From: Blepharisma japonicum | Taxonomy: Eukaryota > Ciliophora > Heterotrichea > Heterotrichida > Blepharismidae | Direction: 5' to 3' | Assembly: GCA_949751835.1 (NCBI GenBank) | Contig: CATKHK010000014.1 | Span: 186,001-250,000, forward strand | DNA: 64,000 nt | In this document: piece by piece, positions 10,711 to 21,235 of the stretch | How positions within the stretch are numbered: the stretch's first letter is position 1 | Layout: each line of letters opens with the position of its first letter | Position numbers and translations under genes: made by a program | The notes under the pieces: generated by a model | Told to the model about the DNA's origin: nothing | What the model saw: only the letters and a program-made list of their open reading frames with translations | The model's database searches: none

Positions 10711-11364
10711 ATTTTATATCAATAAAACTTTTGCATTAGCTTGTCATTAAAATGAGTCAATCTATCTAGTGTAAAAATTAAGATAGTTAATCATCTGGAA
10801 TAATAAAAATTGCATTTATATAATTTTGGTTTAAATGCGATTTTTTTGGGATTTTTCAGAAAGGATAATAAAAATTTTGATCTTGGTTAAGATATTTGGA
10901 AGTGAATATACATGAAAAAAGCCTATTAACTCAGGATAGAGAACTGATAATGCTTTAATCTATATATGCTCGATTAGTGTAATTGTTAACCAATAATAAA
11001 TTTACTTATAAATTACAGCCTTTATCCCATAAGTGGTCTATAGTTTGCAAATAACCATATAGAAATATTTCGAAAAGCAAAAGCAATATATTTATTGAAT
11101 TAAATTTTATTTCAATTCAATTTAAAAACCAAAATAAGTAAAAATGAGTATCAGTAATTTTTATAATCCTTAATTCTATTGCTTGTAGTAATAGTGAGAA
11201 TTTTTGTTTTCGTGAAATCAAAAATAAAACATAATATGGCAATACGAATATATTTAAATCTTCCACTTTCAATCTATCTGTTACATCATTACTTGCATCT
11301 TAACCTTAAAATAACTCAATAGCTTTCACCAGTCATAAATATCTAATATTTTAAATTAACTGAA
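10711..11364. other. AT-rich divergent spacer
   Basis: About 654 bp between divergent starts. No coding-like frame or repeat was recognised. A long spacer for this genome, so it may hold regulatory sites or an unrecognised RNA. Confidence 0.45.
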
Positions 11365-12183
11365 ATGGAGTCTAACCGATCCAGCTCTTCTGTAGACTTA
11401 TCGCTCACTTCTCCTTTAAGTTTTGCTAAGAAATGAAAGCCAATCCGTCTTAAAAATCTCAATGAGGAAAGAGCTCATATGAGAACTTATGGAAAAAATC
11501 AAGAATCATCTGCCAACGACTCAGCGTTTTTTTCAGAAGAGACAACTTTGAATCTCACAGCCTCTTGCATTTTCAACGAAAGTTTTATGAAATGTAAGCT
11601 TCAGTCACCTAAATTTCAGAGGAGGAGTGAAGTGAGCTTAGAGCATAATGAATCTATTCTAGCTTTAGCCTCAGCAGCAAATCAATCATTATGCTCAATA
11701 CTTAAAAGAGATAGGACAAAGGTCGCTAATATTGAAAATAAACACTCTCAAAGCTCAACTTCAGGCTCAGAATCGAGCCTAACATTAAAAGAATCCAATG
11801 GAAAAAATTCAAAAATCTCAAAGCTTTGTAATGATATTAAGCCAGTTCCATCATTAAAAATACTTCAAAAAACGCCTGATGTGTCTCCAATACGCCCTCT
11901 TCCTGAAAAAAAATCAAAAATTCCTCAAAAAGAAAAAAAGGAAATTCAAAAATCACCCAATGAAAAAACAAGGGTTTGCAAGCCAAATCTTACCAAATCT
12001 GGAAAATTTGATATTATTTTCACTGAGAAAATTTTGCCAGTCCTATTGAAAAGTACCAAGCACAAAGATAAAGCAATAGAAAATCATAAACCAAAGCCTG
12101 ATAATGAAGTTAAAGCTGTAGAAAAATCAAAAGGGCACATCATAATTAATAGAGTCATAAAATCTCAAGGAAAGAAAAAATAA
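11365..12183 (+). CDS. Disordered basic protein, unrecognised
   Basis: A 272-residue protein rich in Ser, Lys, Glu and Asn with no domain I recognise. The start was placed at 11365, 38 codons upstream of the next ATG, because the frame stays open through one TGA (Trp) and begins with a typical MESNRSSS leader. The C-terminal ~150 residues are strongly basic (many Lys, ending GKKK), which would suit nucleic-acid or microtubule binding; that is speculation. The gene converges on an equally disordered gene with only 43 bp between stops. Coding is supported by the long frame and by codon-like composition only. Confidence 0.65.
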
Positions 12184-12226
12184 TTCAAAAATATATAAAT
12201 AATGAGTTTTGAATTGTTTAATTATT

Positions 12227-13042
12227 TTATGAGTCACTTCTATGAGTAATATAGATTTTATCAGTTAATCTTGAATCTAAAGCATTTCAAAAAGCATGTC
12301 CTGGGCTTCGTGAGGAAAGTTTGACATAGTTATTGTTAAATGAATGCTTTTTTCCATTCTCAATGCTTACAGGAGATGTGATAACATGCAAATTCAAAGC
12401 GCTTTCTCTTCTATTTTTGTAATGTGGGACTGTTTTATGTATTTCTGGCAGTTCAAATCTTTTCTTTTGAGCTCGTGACTGCTTGCTTGAAGGACTTGAT
12501 CATCAATCAGAAACCTTTGTTGTCTACATTACCTTTACGCGCTCAGCATCAGACTTCATTTTCCTATGTAGCACATGACTGACTGCATAACTTGTGGGAA
12601 GAGCGTTACTTTTTCTAGGTGCAGAACAATTATTTTCTATTCTTATAGTGTTTAGCTTTATTTTTTCAATTATCTTTTTTGGTGTTGGGGTAATATGCCT
12701 GATTTGTGTAATTTTTTCATTACTTATATCTTTAGTAATGCCAATATTGTTAAAAGTTGATGGAGAAATAGGTTTTTCAATATCAATTGAAGGCTTGTAA
12801 TTAAAAATTGATTGAGTATAATGGCATTCTTCAATTATTGGAGGAGAAGGGGAATCTTTTAACCTGATAGTAATTCTCATATCTATCGGAGCCTGCTGAT
12901 TAGTTCATGAGGAGATATTTGAAGAACCACTTCGGCTGAGCTTATGGGAACTTGTTTCTTCTATGCGAGCAATCTTTTCACTTTCAAATGCTAAAGTAAT
13001 TAATGACTCAGCTTCTAGCTCACATGGGCTTTGATAATTCAT
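12227..13042 (-). CDS. Disordered protein with one 15-nt intron, unrecognised
   Basis: A 266-residue protein after removing the intron at 12524-12538 and reading four TGA codons as Trp. Composition is Ser/Pro/Lys/Ile-rich, with no recognised domain, signal peptide or membrane segment. The intron join is supported because both flanking frames are long, stop-free and similar in composition. The start is the first ATG after a TAA-rich leader and the stop is TAA at 12227. Likely a lineage-specific protein. Confidence 0.65.
12524..12538 (-). other. 15-nt intron in orphan gene
   Basis: GTAAAGGTAATGTAG on the minus strand, phase 0, ending in an in-frame TAG if retained. Position 10 is A. Confidence 0.8.
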
Positions 13043-13242
13043 TTATTTTTCTTATAATTTTTTATAACGTTTAATTACTTTTTTTATCACAATGGTTGTT
13101 ATAACCCTATTCAGCTATTCCATACATTTTGGCTGATAATTTAATTAGTTTATTTATATTAATATATACTAAAAGCACAATTTTTATTTTAATCTATTAA
13201 GAATTATTAATAAGAGGCAGTTTAATAAATCAAATTAATTAT

Positions 13243-15186
13243 TTAATCCACTTCTTCAACAGTTGGCCCTCTTCCTTGGCTTCCTTCATTCTTCTGTCCC
13301 CCTGGAGTGCTATTCATTCCATTCATATTTGGCATTCCACCTTTCTGGTAGATCTTCATCATAATTGGATTGCAAACATTTTCCAACTCTTTCTGCTTTG
13401 CTTCATACTCCTTGGTTTCTACATTTTGATGTGCCTCCAGCCATCTATGAATTTCATCAATCTTCGACTCAATAATTTGTCTGTCTCCTGCTTCAATTTT
13501 GTCCTTCAAATTTTCATCATTCAATGTATTCCTCATATTGTAGGTATAGCTCTCAAGCCCGTTTTTCGCTTCAGCTTTTTGCTTGGCTTCTTCGTCTTCC
13601 CTCTTATATCTTTCTGCTTCACTTACCATTCTTTCAATGTCATTTTTACTGAGTCTTCCTTTATCATTTGTAATCGTAATTTTATTAGCTTTTCCTGTAG
13701 CCTTATCTAGAGCTGACACATTTAGAATTCCATTTGCGTCTATATCAAAGGTGACTTCAATTTGTGGAACTCCTCTAGGTGCTGGGGGGATTCCTTCTAA
13801 GTTGAATTTTCCAAGGAGATGATTATCTCTGGTCATTGATCTTTCACCCTCAAAAACCTGAATGCAAACTCCAGGCTGATTGTCTGCATAAGTGGTGAAA
13901 GTTTGAGCCTTTTTAGTTGGGATAGTGGAATTTCTAGGAATAAGCACTGTCATAACCCCTCCAGCCGTTTCAAGTCCAAGTGATAAAGGGGTGACATCTA
14001 ATAGCACTACGCTTTGTACTTGACTTGAGGATTCTCCAGAAAGAATAGCTCCTTGTACAGCGGCTCCATATGCTACAGCTTCATCTGGGTTTATATTTCT
14101 GCATGGTTCTTTTCCATTAAAGAATTCCTGAATTATTTGTTGCACTTTTGGAATTCTTGTTGACCCACCTACAAGCACAATTTCGTGGACTTGGTTCTTA
14201 GCCAGTCCAGAGTCTCTTAAAGCACGTTCAACTGGCTCAAGGCATCCTCTGAAATAGTCCATGTTCAATTCTTCAAATTTAGCTCTTGTAATGGTAGTGA
14301 AATAATCAGTGCCTTCTGCAAGAGAATCAATCTCAATGCTTGCTTGAGTTGCTGATGAAAGAGTTCTTTTAGCTCTTTCACATGCAGTTCTAAGTCTTCT
14401 TAAAGCGCGATTATTTGATCTTATGTCAGCTCCTGTTTTTTTCTTAAAATCATTGGCACAAAATTCTACCATTCGGTTATCAAAATCTTCTCCCCCCAAG
14501 TGAGTGTTTCCTGATGTTGCTTTTACTTCAAAAATCCCATCATCAATGGTAAGTAATGATACATCGAATGTCCCGCCGCCCAAATCAAATATAAGAATAT
14601 TTGTTTCGCCTTGGCCTTTTTTATCAAGCCCGTAGGCTATAGCTGCTGCAGTTGGCTCATTGATAATACGCTTTACTTCAAGTCCTGCTATAGTTCCTGC
14701 ATCTTTGGTAGCTTGTCTTTGAGAGTCATTGAAATAAGCAGGGACAGTGATAACAGCATTTTTTACTGTTCTGCCAAGATAAGCTTCAGCTGTTTCTTTC
14801 ATTTTTGTAAGTACCATAGCAGAAATTTCTTCTGGGTAGAATCTTTTTTCTTGGCCTTTGAACTGCACAACAATCTGAGGACGTTCATCAGCTCCACAGA
14901 TAACTCTAAAAGGCCAAAGTCGCATATCACTTTGTACAACTGGCTCGTTGAATTTCCTTCCAATTAATCTTTTAGCGTCAAAGACTGTGTTCTCAGGGTT
15001 TCTTGCGACTTGGTTTTTAGCAGCATCTCCAATTAGTCTTTCGCTTTCAGTGAATGCGACGTATGAGGGTGTTGTCCGATTGCCTTGATCATTCGCTATG
15101 ATCTCGACACGGTCATTTTGCCACACACCAACACAGCTGTATGTGGTTCCAAGATCAATTCCAATACATGGTCCTTCGCTTGACAT
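13243..15186 (-). CDS. HSP70: Cytosolic Hsp70 chaperone
   Basis: A 647-residue uninterrupted gene of the DnaK/Hsp70 family. The nucleotide-binding domain starts with the GIDLGTTYS signature and has the later signatures [12 protein letters not shown] and [13 protein letters not shown]; the substrate-binding domain and helical lid follow. The protein ends in EEVD, the tag of cytosolic/nuclear Hsp70s that docks TPR co-chaperones such as HOP and CHIP. No ER or mitochondrial targeting sequence is present. It folds and refolds clients with ATP and J-domain partners. Lack of introns is common in stress-induced Hsp70 genes; a TTC-n2-GAA element 170 bp upstream hints at heat-shock control. Confidence 0.97.
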   Translation of the reverse strand: MSSEGPCIGIDLGTTYSCVGVWQNDRVEIIANDQGNRTTPSYVAFTESERLIGDAAKNQVARNPENTVFDAKRLIGRKFNEPVVQSDMRLWPFRVICGADERPQIVVQFKGQEKRFYPEEISAMVLTKMKETAEAYLGRTVKNAVITVPAYFNDSQRQATKDAGTIAGLEVKRIINEPTAAAIAYGLDKKGQGETNILIFDLGGGTFDVSLLTIDDGIFEVKATSGNTHLGGEDFDNRMVEFCANDFKKKTGADIRSNNRALRRLRTACERAKRTLSSATQASIEIDSLAEGTDYFTTITRAKFEELNMDYFRGCLEPVERALRDSGLAKNQVHEIVLVGGSTRIPKVQQIIQEFFNGKEPCRNINPDEAVAYGAAVQGAILSGESSSQVQSVVLLDVTPLSLGLETAGGVMTVLIPRNSTIPTKKAQTFTTYADNQPGVCIQVFEGERSMTRDNHLLGKFNLEGIPPAPRGVPQIEVTFDIDANGILNVSALDKATGKANKITITNDKGRLSKNDIERMVSEAERYKREDEEAKQKAEAKNGLESYTYNMRNTLNDENLKDKIEAGDRQIIESKIDEIHRWLEAHQNVETKEYEAKQKELENVCNPIMMKIYQKGGMPNMNGMNSTPGGQKNEGSQGRGPTVEEVD

Positions 15187-15775
15187 TTTATTTATTATAA
15201 AAGCTTTTGGAATATCGATTTTTATAGTTTATAGAAAATCTGGAATTTGAAATTTAAATATGGAGTATTAGGGGTTAATGCAGATATAAAAATTAAAAAT
15301 GGAAAAATCTAGAGAAGGCCAAGCAAAGGGATAAACCGATTTTCAAGGTTTATATTCAAGAATGGGCAGAAAATTGCTTGGAAATAGGAATTTATATTTT
15401 AAAATTTATTAATACATTTATAAATTTTTAATAATATCAAAAAATTAAATATAATGCTCCAAAGATCAAAATCTATTCATGTAAATTATTTCAAAGAATA
15501 TCATAGGATAAATTTGATATCTAATTAATTTTTGATTACATTAGCATTTAGACTTAGTGCTTTGAAGTATTGCCTTCAGCAAAAAATATTAATTTCTAAT
15601 ATGTACGCTCCAAGGTCTTGAAGTGTCATAAGGGCCCGCCGAAGAAGGACAGAGCTATCTTGCCCTCATTTGAATGAGCCTAGTAGCTTGTTTTGAGTAA
15701 TAATAAACAAGAAAAACCAACTCAATACTATCTTAAATATGCTATAGAGAGATATTACTTATTAAATATTAATAT
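15187..15775. other. Hsp70 upstream region with a GC-richer patch
   Basis: About 589 bp between the aminopeptidase stop and the Hsp70 start. The part next to Hsp70 should hold its promoter. A distinct GC-richer patch lies at about 15600-15690 with a short perfect hairpin (CTCATT/AATGAG arms, 15657-15670 region) and AGGGC/GCCCT arms around it. No gene was recognised; a small RNA is possible. Confidence 0.45.
15355..15362 (-). promoter_or_regulatory. Possible heat-shock element half-pair
   Basis: TTCAAGAA matches the minimal TTC-n2-GAA core of heat-shock elements, about 170 bp upstream of the Hsp70 start codon. Only two units are present; a strong element would have three or more, so this is weak. 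Confidence 0.3.
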
Positions 15776-18301
15776 CTAAGAAGATTCTTTATTTTCATCA
15801 AGCAGTGCTTTAACAACCATCTGGCATAAGCTGTCCTTTCTCAACGATTCAATCGTTTCATCTAAAATTCTTTGTACTCATTTCTGTTTCGAGTTAATTT
15901 TTAGCAATTTTTCAATATTTACCTCTGGCTTTTCATATCTCGGTAGAAGATATCTAAAAAATGCTTCAGCATATTCTCTATCTTGAGAATTAAAAATAGA
16001 AGGTAAATAATCGAAAAACTGCTGGGCATATTCTTTTAAAACTTCTTTTTGGTTGAATTGATTAAATCCCTTCATCAGAAATTCCAACTGAGACAATGAG
16101 AGTTCACCTCTACTTAAAATCAGTTCCCAAGAAAATTTTTTATTATCAAATGCAGCAGCATCACAGTATAATTTCAATTTAAGTGAGTTATCAGTCGTGT
16201 CATATTTAAGTTCTTGGGCAAGTATATCTTTGATTTCTTCATAAGGGATAATTGAAGCCAGGGACATTATTCCTCTCCATGTTTCAGCTCGTGCAAGAGA
16301 TAAAGAGTATCGATATGCTTCTCTGATGTCATCGTCCGAAAATAAAAATCCAAATAATTTTCTCTCTAAATAAAATTTACGTGTATTTTTATCTGTTGTA
16401 TTTTGGGATAATTTCGCTTTGATTGCTTGAACCAAAGATTGACTATAAGTGGAAATCATTTCATAAGGCAAATAATTAAATGTTGCTTTCAGTGCGTTTC
16501 CCAGAATTATATCAACTATTTCGTCGCAAGGCTCGAATGGCAAAAGTTGTGAAACAATATCAAGGAAAATTGTCGAAGAAAGTAGCTGCTCTTCTACTAG
16601 AGACCAAATTGATAGTCATAGTACTCCTCGATTTAGAAGACAGATCGAGTTTATTTGTTTGTTTATAAAGAAAAATTCCAAAGATTTCGAATCAATAAGG
16701 ATTTCCACATACGCATGGTCTTCAGAATTTACAATAAGGCCCTTAGGTGCTGGCTTCCCTACAAGTTCTAAAACAGTTTGCTGCTCCATATTAGAAATTT
16801 TGACTTTTTCTTTAAAAAGGGTTCCATCTTCATTCATTCCTTCTATAAGTAAAACATGCTTCCTCAAAATTGTCCCACTGGTGATATTCTGATAAGCTGT
16901 TGCATTTGAAATAGCCCCATCTTCTACTTCCCATTCCTAAATAGTATTTACAATCCTTATAGAATTTATTCCAGCTTCTAAGACCCATTCTTGTGTCCAA
17001 TCTCTAAGATTAAATTCTGTTTCGTCTTGTAAAGTATCTACAAAGTCATAAACCGTCACGTTCTGGAATTCGTATTTATTGAAATAAGACATCATCCCTC
17101 GTCTAAACGCTTCCAAACCCATAGTAAAGATAAGCTGTTTTAATAGAGAAGCTCCTTTTCAATAGGTGATGGAGTCTAAGTTTGAGATGGCTTCTTGAGT
17201 ATCTGTAACTTGAACTCGGACAGCATGAGTTGATTTAAGAGTATCAGCAGCATAGCCTCTTACTTTATTTTCCAAAAATGATATCCACGAATCGCCGCCT
17301 GCAATTTCTTCATTTGCGTAGAATGAAAAATAAGTAGCAAAGCTTTCATTAAGCCATAAATCATCCCATCACTTTAGTGTGACTAAATTTCCGAACCACA
17401 TATGACACATTTCATGGAGGACAGTATTATAAAGTCAAAACTCTTCGCTTTTTACTGCTTGCTCTTTTCATACATAATTATCATTAATTTCCACACATCC
17501 TGCACACTCCATAGCTCCCATATTGAATTCAGGACAAAACACTTGATTGTATTTCCCAAATGCATATTCTTTTTGAAAAAATTCCTGATAGAAGCTCATT
17601 CCGCTTCTTGTCCAGCCAAAAACTCCATCAAACTGAATAAAATTAAACAGACTTTGACGGCAGAAAATCCCCCGATCCAACTCATCTTTCCTTCCTGTGA
17701 ATTCTCCACAAATAATAGCGACAATATAAGTACTTATTGGCTTGGTTGGATAGAAAATGTGATTTGATCTGCCATAGGCTCTTGAATTGGACCGTACTTC
17801 TTCCTATCTCATAATTACGTTAGAATATACCTTGAAATCTTCATTAGCTTCAAGTGTAATTGTAAATTCCCCTTTGATGTCAGGCTGATCAAAGCAAGGG
17901 AATACTTTATTAGCATAGTATGGGCACATATATGAATATATGTAAGTCCGACCATCCATAGGGTCTGTGAACTTATGCAATCCTGTTCCATTTGTAGAGT
18001 AGTAAGACTCAAATGAGATTTGGATTTGGTTCAGGCCTTGCTTGAGGTATTTGAGGTACAATTTGTTATCTGACCTAGTTGGCTGGCAAGTGGAATCATT
18101 GATTTCAATGAAATTAATAAATTTCCCAGAGTAATCCAACCAAAGTTTTGTAGGAATCGAATTCAAAAAAAATTGTATTGACACCCTTCCTACGAATGAG
18201 TCTTCGCCAATGCTCAAGAACAGCTCGTACTGCACATTTCCTTCGATTAGAGACTTTCGCCACTCAGCCTCATTATGTAAAAGAGTGTAGGATACCTCCA
18301 T
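15776..18301 (-). CDS. M1-family zinc aminopeptidase
   Basis: An 836-residue protein after removing one 15-nt intron (16937-16951) and reading several TGA codons as Trp. It has the M1 layout: N-terminal beta domain, catalytic thermolysin-like domain, and C-terminal ERAP1-like helical domain. Zinc motif HEMCH (HEXXH) is followed by WLNESFATY, which supplies the third ligand Glu. ITYWKGAS holds the catalytic Tyr. The exopeptidase motif usually GAMEN reads GAMEC here. Length and the ERAP1-like tail fit the puromycin-sensitive/ERAP group. No signal peptide is evident at the MEVSYTLL start, so a cytosolic enzyme that trims peptides from the proteasome is likely (inference). Confidence 0.92.
16937..16951 (-). 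other. 15-nt intron in aminopeptidase gene
   Basis: GTAAATACTATTTAG on the minus strand, phase 0, with in-frame TAG if retained; position 10 is A. It lies between the catalytic domain and the ERAP1-like C-terminal domain. Confidence 0.9.
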
Positions 18302-18364
18302 AATTTACAACGAAAATGCCATTTAGTCTAGAAGATGCATTAATTGGTGGAAATTAAATAATGC

Positions 18365-19189
18365 TTATAATTTGACTCCAGTTTCCATGCTCCTGCAAGC
18401 ATTTTCTAGCACCCTTATTAAGTTTTCTTCAAATAGTTCTCTTTCTCTTCGATCTTGTGCAATTTGGTTCTCGATTTTTGCTTTAAGCTCGTTTACAAAT
18501 TTCTTATAAAGTTCATGGATAGCTTTTCTGCTGTTCCTCTCCGCATCAAGAGCTTGATAGCCTCTGCTTAAATTGTCTCCAATAATTCTGATCAAGTCTT
18601 CAAACCTATCATCTCTGATTTTTGACTCGTTGCTGACGCTTTCGTTTAAATTGATAATATCTGTTTCGAAGTCCGTGATAAGATACTCCTCTGATTCTTC
18701 TCTCATCTTAATTTCATTGGCAACATCGATTTTTAATGTGAGAAACTTTTCGTCGAGGTTTTTATTTCTTTTCATTTCGTGGAGTTTTCTTTCTTGTTTT
18801 TCATCAGTAATGCTGATAATCAGATTATTTTCAGATAATTTCAAGTCTTTGGTCTTTTTCTCGTTGAGGGCTTCAAGGGATTGGGCTTCGTCGAGAAACG
18901 ATTCTTGCAGAGCAGAAATACTGTCTTCTGCTGACTAATTCAAAATTACCTCGAGCTTGGTCGCTTCTAAAGCTTTTAAAGATGTTATTTTTACTTGAAG
19001 TGACTCAATACGTTTATTTAAAGCTTCGTTTTGAGATTCCACTTCCGCTTTTGCATCAGCCTCATAATTGTTTAATTTTGAAGAAATTTGTTTCACCCTT
19101 CAATACTTCGGAGTTTCGTAAAAAGTGCTTCTTGTTTCTCCATCAAAGCCCTTATCTGGTGAAGATCTTTCATTATCACTAGCTATCAT
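18365..19189 (-). CDS. SF-assemblin / beta-giardin-like fibre protein
   Basis: A 269-residue almost wholly coiled-coil protein, after removing a 15-nt intron (18935-18949) and reading one TGA as Trp. The N-terminal ~40 residues are polar and Ser/Thr-rich, then a continuous heptad-rich rod follows, and the C-terminus has the RRERELFEENLIRVLENAC block typical of SF-assemblins. These proteins form striated root fibres attached to basal bodies. That fits a heavily ciliated cell; the exact fibre is unknown. The gene is read in the same direction as the aminopeptidase gene with 63 bp between them. Confidence 0.82.
18935..18949 (-). other. 15-nt intron in SF-assemblin gene
   Basis: GTAATTTTGAATTAG on the minus strand, phase 0, giving in-frame TAG if retained; position 10 is A. 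Confidence 0.87.
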
Positions 19190-19306
19190 TGCTTGCAAAT
19201 TATATAATTTTTAAATTATTGCTGTATTGATATTGCAACAAAATTAAAAAATCAATTAGTATAATACAAATTAACTCAACAAATTCCTATCTAAAAAATA
19301 AATTTA

Positions 19307-21205
19307 ATGATTACTGAAAAAAAGATTAGTCCATTCTCATCGTGGATGAATAAAGGCAATCACTTTATAAATTATAAAATGGAGATTTCTGCAAGCTTGA
19401 ATTTACATATCATCGTGCCAAACAAAAGTCCTTTCGTTCTGTATGGAATCGAAGTGTATACCAACTTCTCACGCACTGTTGTAACCAAAAGATTCAATGA
19501 TTTTTACAAATTTCAGTGTGTTTTGTGCTATTTTTCACACACTGAATATAATTCCAAAAAAAAGCTTCTTGATTTAATTCCAAAACTGCCCAGCCAACAA
19601 GTCTTTATGAACAGCGTATCAGAAGCCGCCATAAAAGAACGAAAAATTGACTTAAATTACTACATCAAGTCTCTTGTTGAGATCCACAACTATTTCGTCG
19701 CTTCTAATCCAAAAGCTCCATGGGTGTACTTAATCAGAGAGTTCTTACAAGTTCCTGACATTGAGCTGAAGGAAGCTGAAGCAGCTCTTATTATACAGCA
19801 AAAATTCAAAAAATATAAAACCTATTTATTATATAGAAACCAGATCCATGAAAAATATATTAATAAAGGCTATGTATCTGACTTAGATGAACTACCTGAT
19901 GCTCTTTTCATTGAAATATTCGGCTACTTGAATTTAGAAGACCTTAGTAAAGTAGCAAGGGTATCGAAGAGATGAAATCAGATTTCTCTGCAGCCCATTT
20001 TGTGAAGGACGCTTTCTGTTTTCCCTAATAAGTTCATTCTGGATTCGCAAAGACTCAAAGCTATTTGCCAAAGAGCATGGCAGCTTACTTCTTTAGATTT
20101 CAGGTACTGCCAATATATTGATGCGCAGTCACTTCTTGCAATTGCTCAAAATTGCAATCCTATGTCGTAAGATTTATACAGTCTTCAAACTTTGTTGCTT
20201 GATGGGTGTGATGGGGTTGATGACCATGCACTGGTATGCTTAACTGAAAAGTTTCCTAATCCAAGGCAAATTAGACTCAGCTCAATTGATTCTGAGATCA
20301 GTGGAATTGATGGAACAATTCTCCCTGTGGACTTAAAAGGAGGAGGTAGGGGGCTTACTCGGCTATCTTTATCTGAATGCAGATGTGTAACTGATCAAGG
20401 AGTGGCTTATTTAAGAAAACTCAGGCGCTTAGAAGATTTGAGTTTACTCGGCTGCTATTCAGTTGTCGATAAAGGAATTGAGTTGCTTGTTAAAGGTTGC
20501 CATAGCTTGAAAAAAATAAATTTATCAGGCACTTATATTACAAAAGAAGGGTTAAATTTCATCAGCAATTCATGCAAGAACCTTGAGCACATATTGCTTC
20601 ATAACTGCAAGCTGCTATCAGAAGACGATAGAAAAATATTTAAAGGAGTCTTAGTTGAGCTCAGGGAAGACATTTTCAGATTTCAATTGCTGCCTACAAG
20701 TGACACTGTCCTTGGGCTAATTACAAACAATATATTAAGAACAAGAAGCTCTCTGACTATTCAAAGGGTGGGCCATTATGTAACAAGAAAGCTTGATCAA
20801 CAAAATATTGAAATTGATGTAAGAATAATGCAGATTTTATGCAAAGGGCGCGTGTTAAGCCCATATATGACTCTAAAAGATGTCCAAAACGACATGTGAG
20901 GGTCATCAATGCTAACTCTACACTATAGACTGAAGGAAGAAACAAAAGAAATTCAAAGCAAATCAGCGGCTGAATGGCTACTTGTGAAGATGCCAAAATG
21001 GGTTCCTGACGAGACTGCTGAAATCTGCCCGAAATGCCAAGTGAGATTTTGGCTATTAATAAGAAAGCATCATTGCCGGAACTGCGGTTTAGTCGTTTGC
21101 AACAACTGCAGTCTTAAACGAGAATTCATCCCAATACTCGGATATACAAAAACTCCAGTTAGAGTGTGCAACGACTGTGAGACTGTCATTTCCAAGAAGA
21201 AATAA
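19307..21205 (+). CDS. PX - IQ - F-box - LRR - ubiquitin-like - FYVE multidomain protein
   Basis: A 627-residue protein after removal of one 15-nt intron (20167-20181). Modules in order: PX domain (about 25-147; KRFNDFYKF and the ERKIDLNYYI helix), IQ-like calmodulin site (about 158-180), F-box (about 199-240; LPDALFIEIFGYL), leucine-rich repeats (about 255-440; NLEHILLHNCK type), a ubiquitin-like fold (about 465-550; KGRVLSPYMTLKDV) and a C-terminal FYVE finger (about 557-622; WVPD and RKHHCRNCG). PX and FYVE both bind PI3P on endosomes; F-box/LRR proteins recruit substrates to SCF ligases. Together this suggests a PI3P-targeted ubiquitin-ligase adaptor (inference). Trp codons at the F-box end and elsewhere are TGA. 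Confidence 0.88.
20167..20181 (+). other. 15-nt intron in PX-FYVE gene
   Basis: GTAAGATTTATACAG, phase 2, inside the LRR region; the codon formed across the 5' site plus TAA would stop translation if retained. Position 10 is A. Confidence 0.9.
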
Positions 21206-21235
21206 CTATAATTTATGAAGAAAATTTTTAAGTCT

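Noticed and set aside
13276-14967. Long plus-strand open frames across the Hsp70 gene
   Set aside because: They lie antisense to a clearly conserved gene and have no domain; such frames arise because only TAA and TAG stop translation here.
15625-15640. GTCATAAGGGCC resembling a conserved small-subunit rRNA stretch
   Set aside because: Flanking bases do not follow rRNA order, so it is a chance match.
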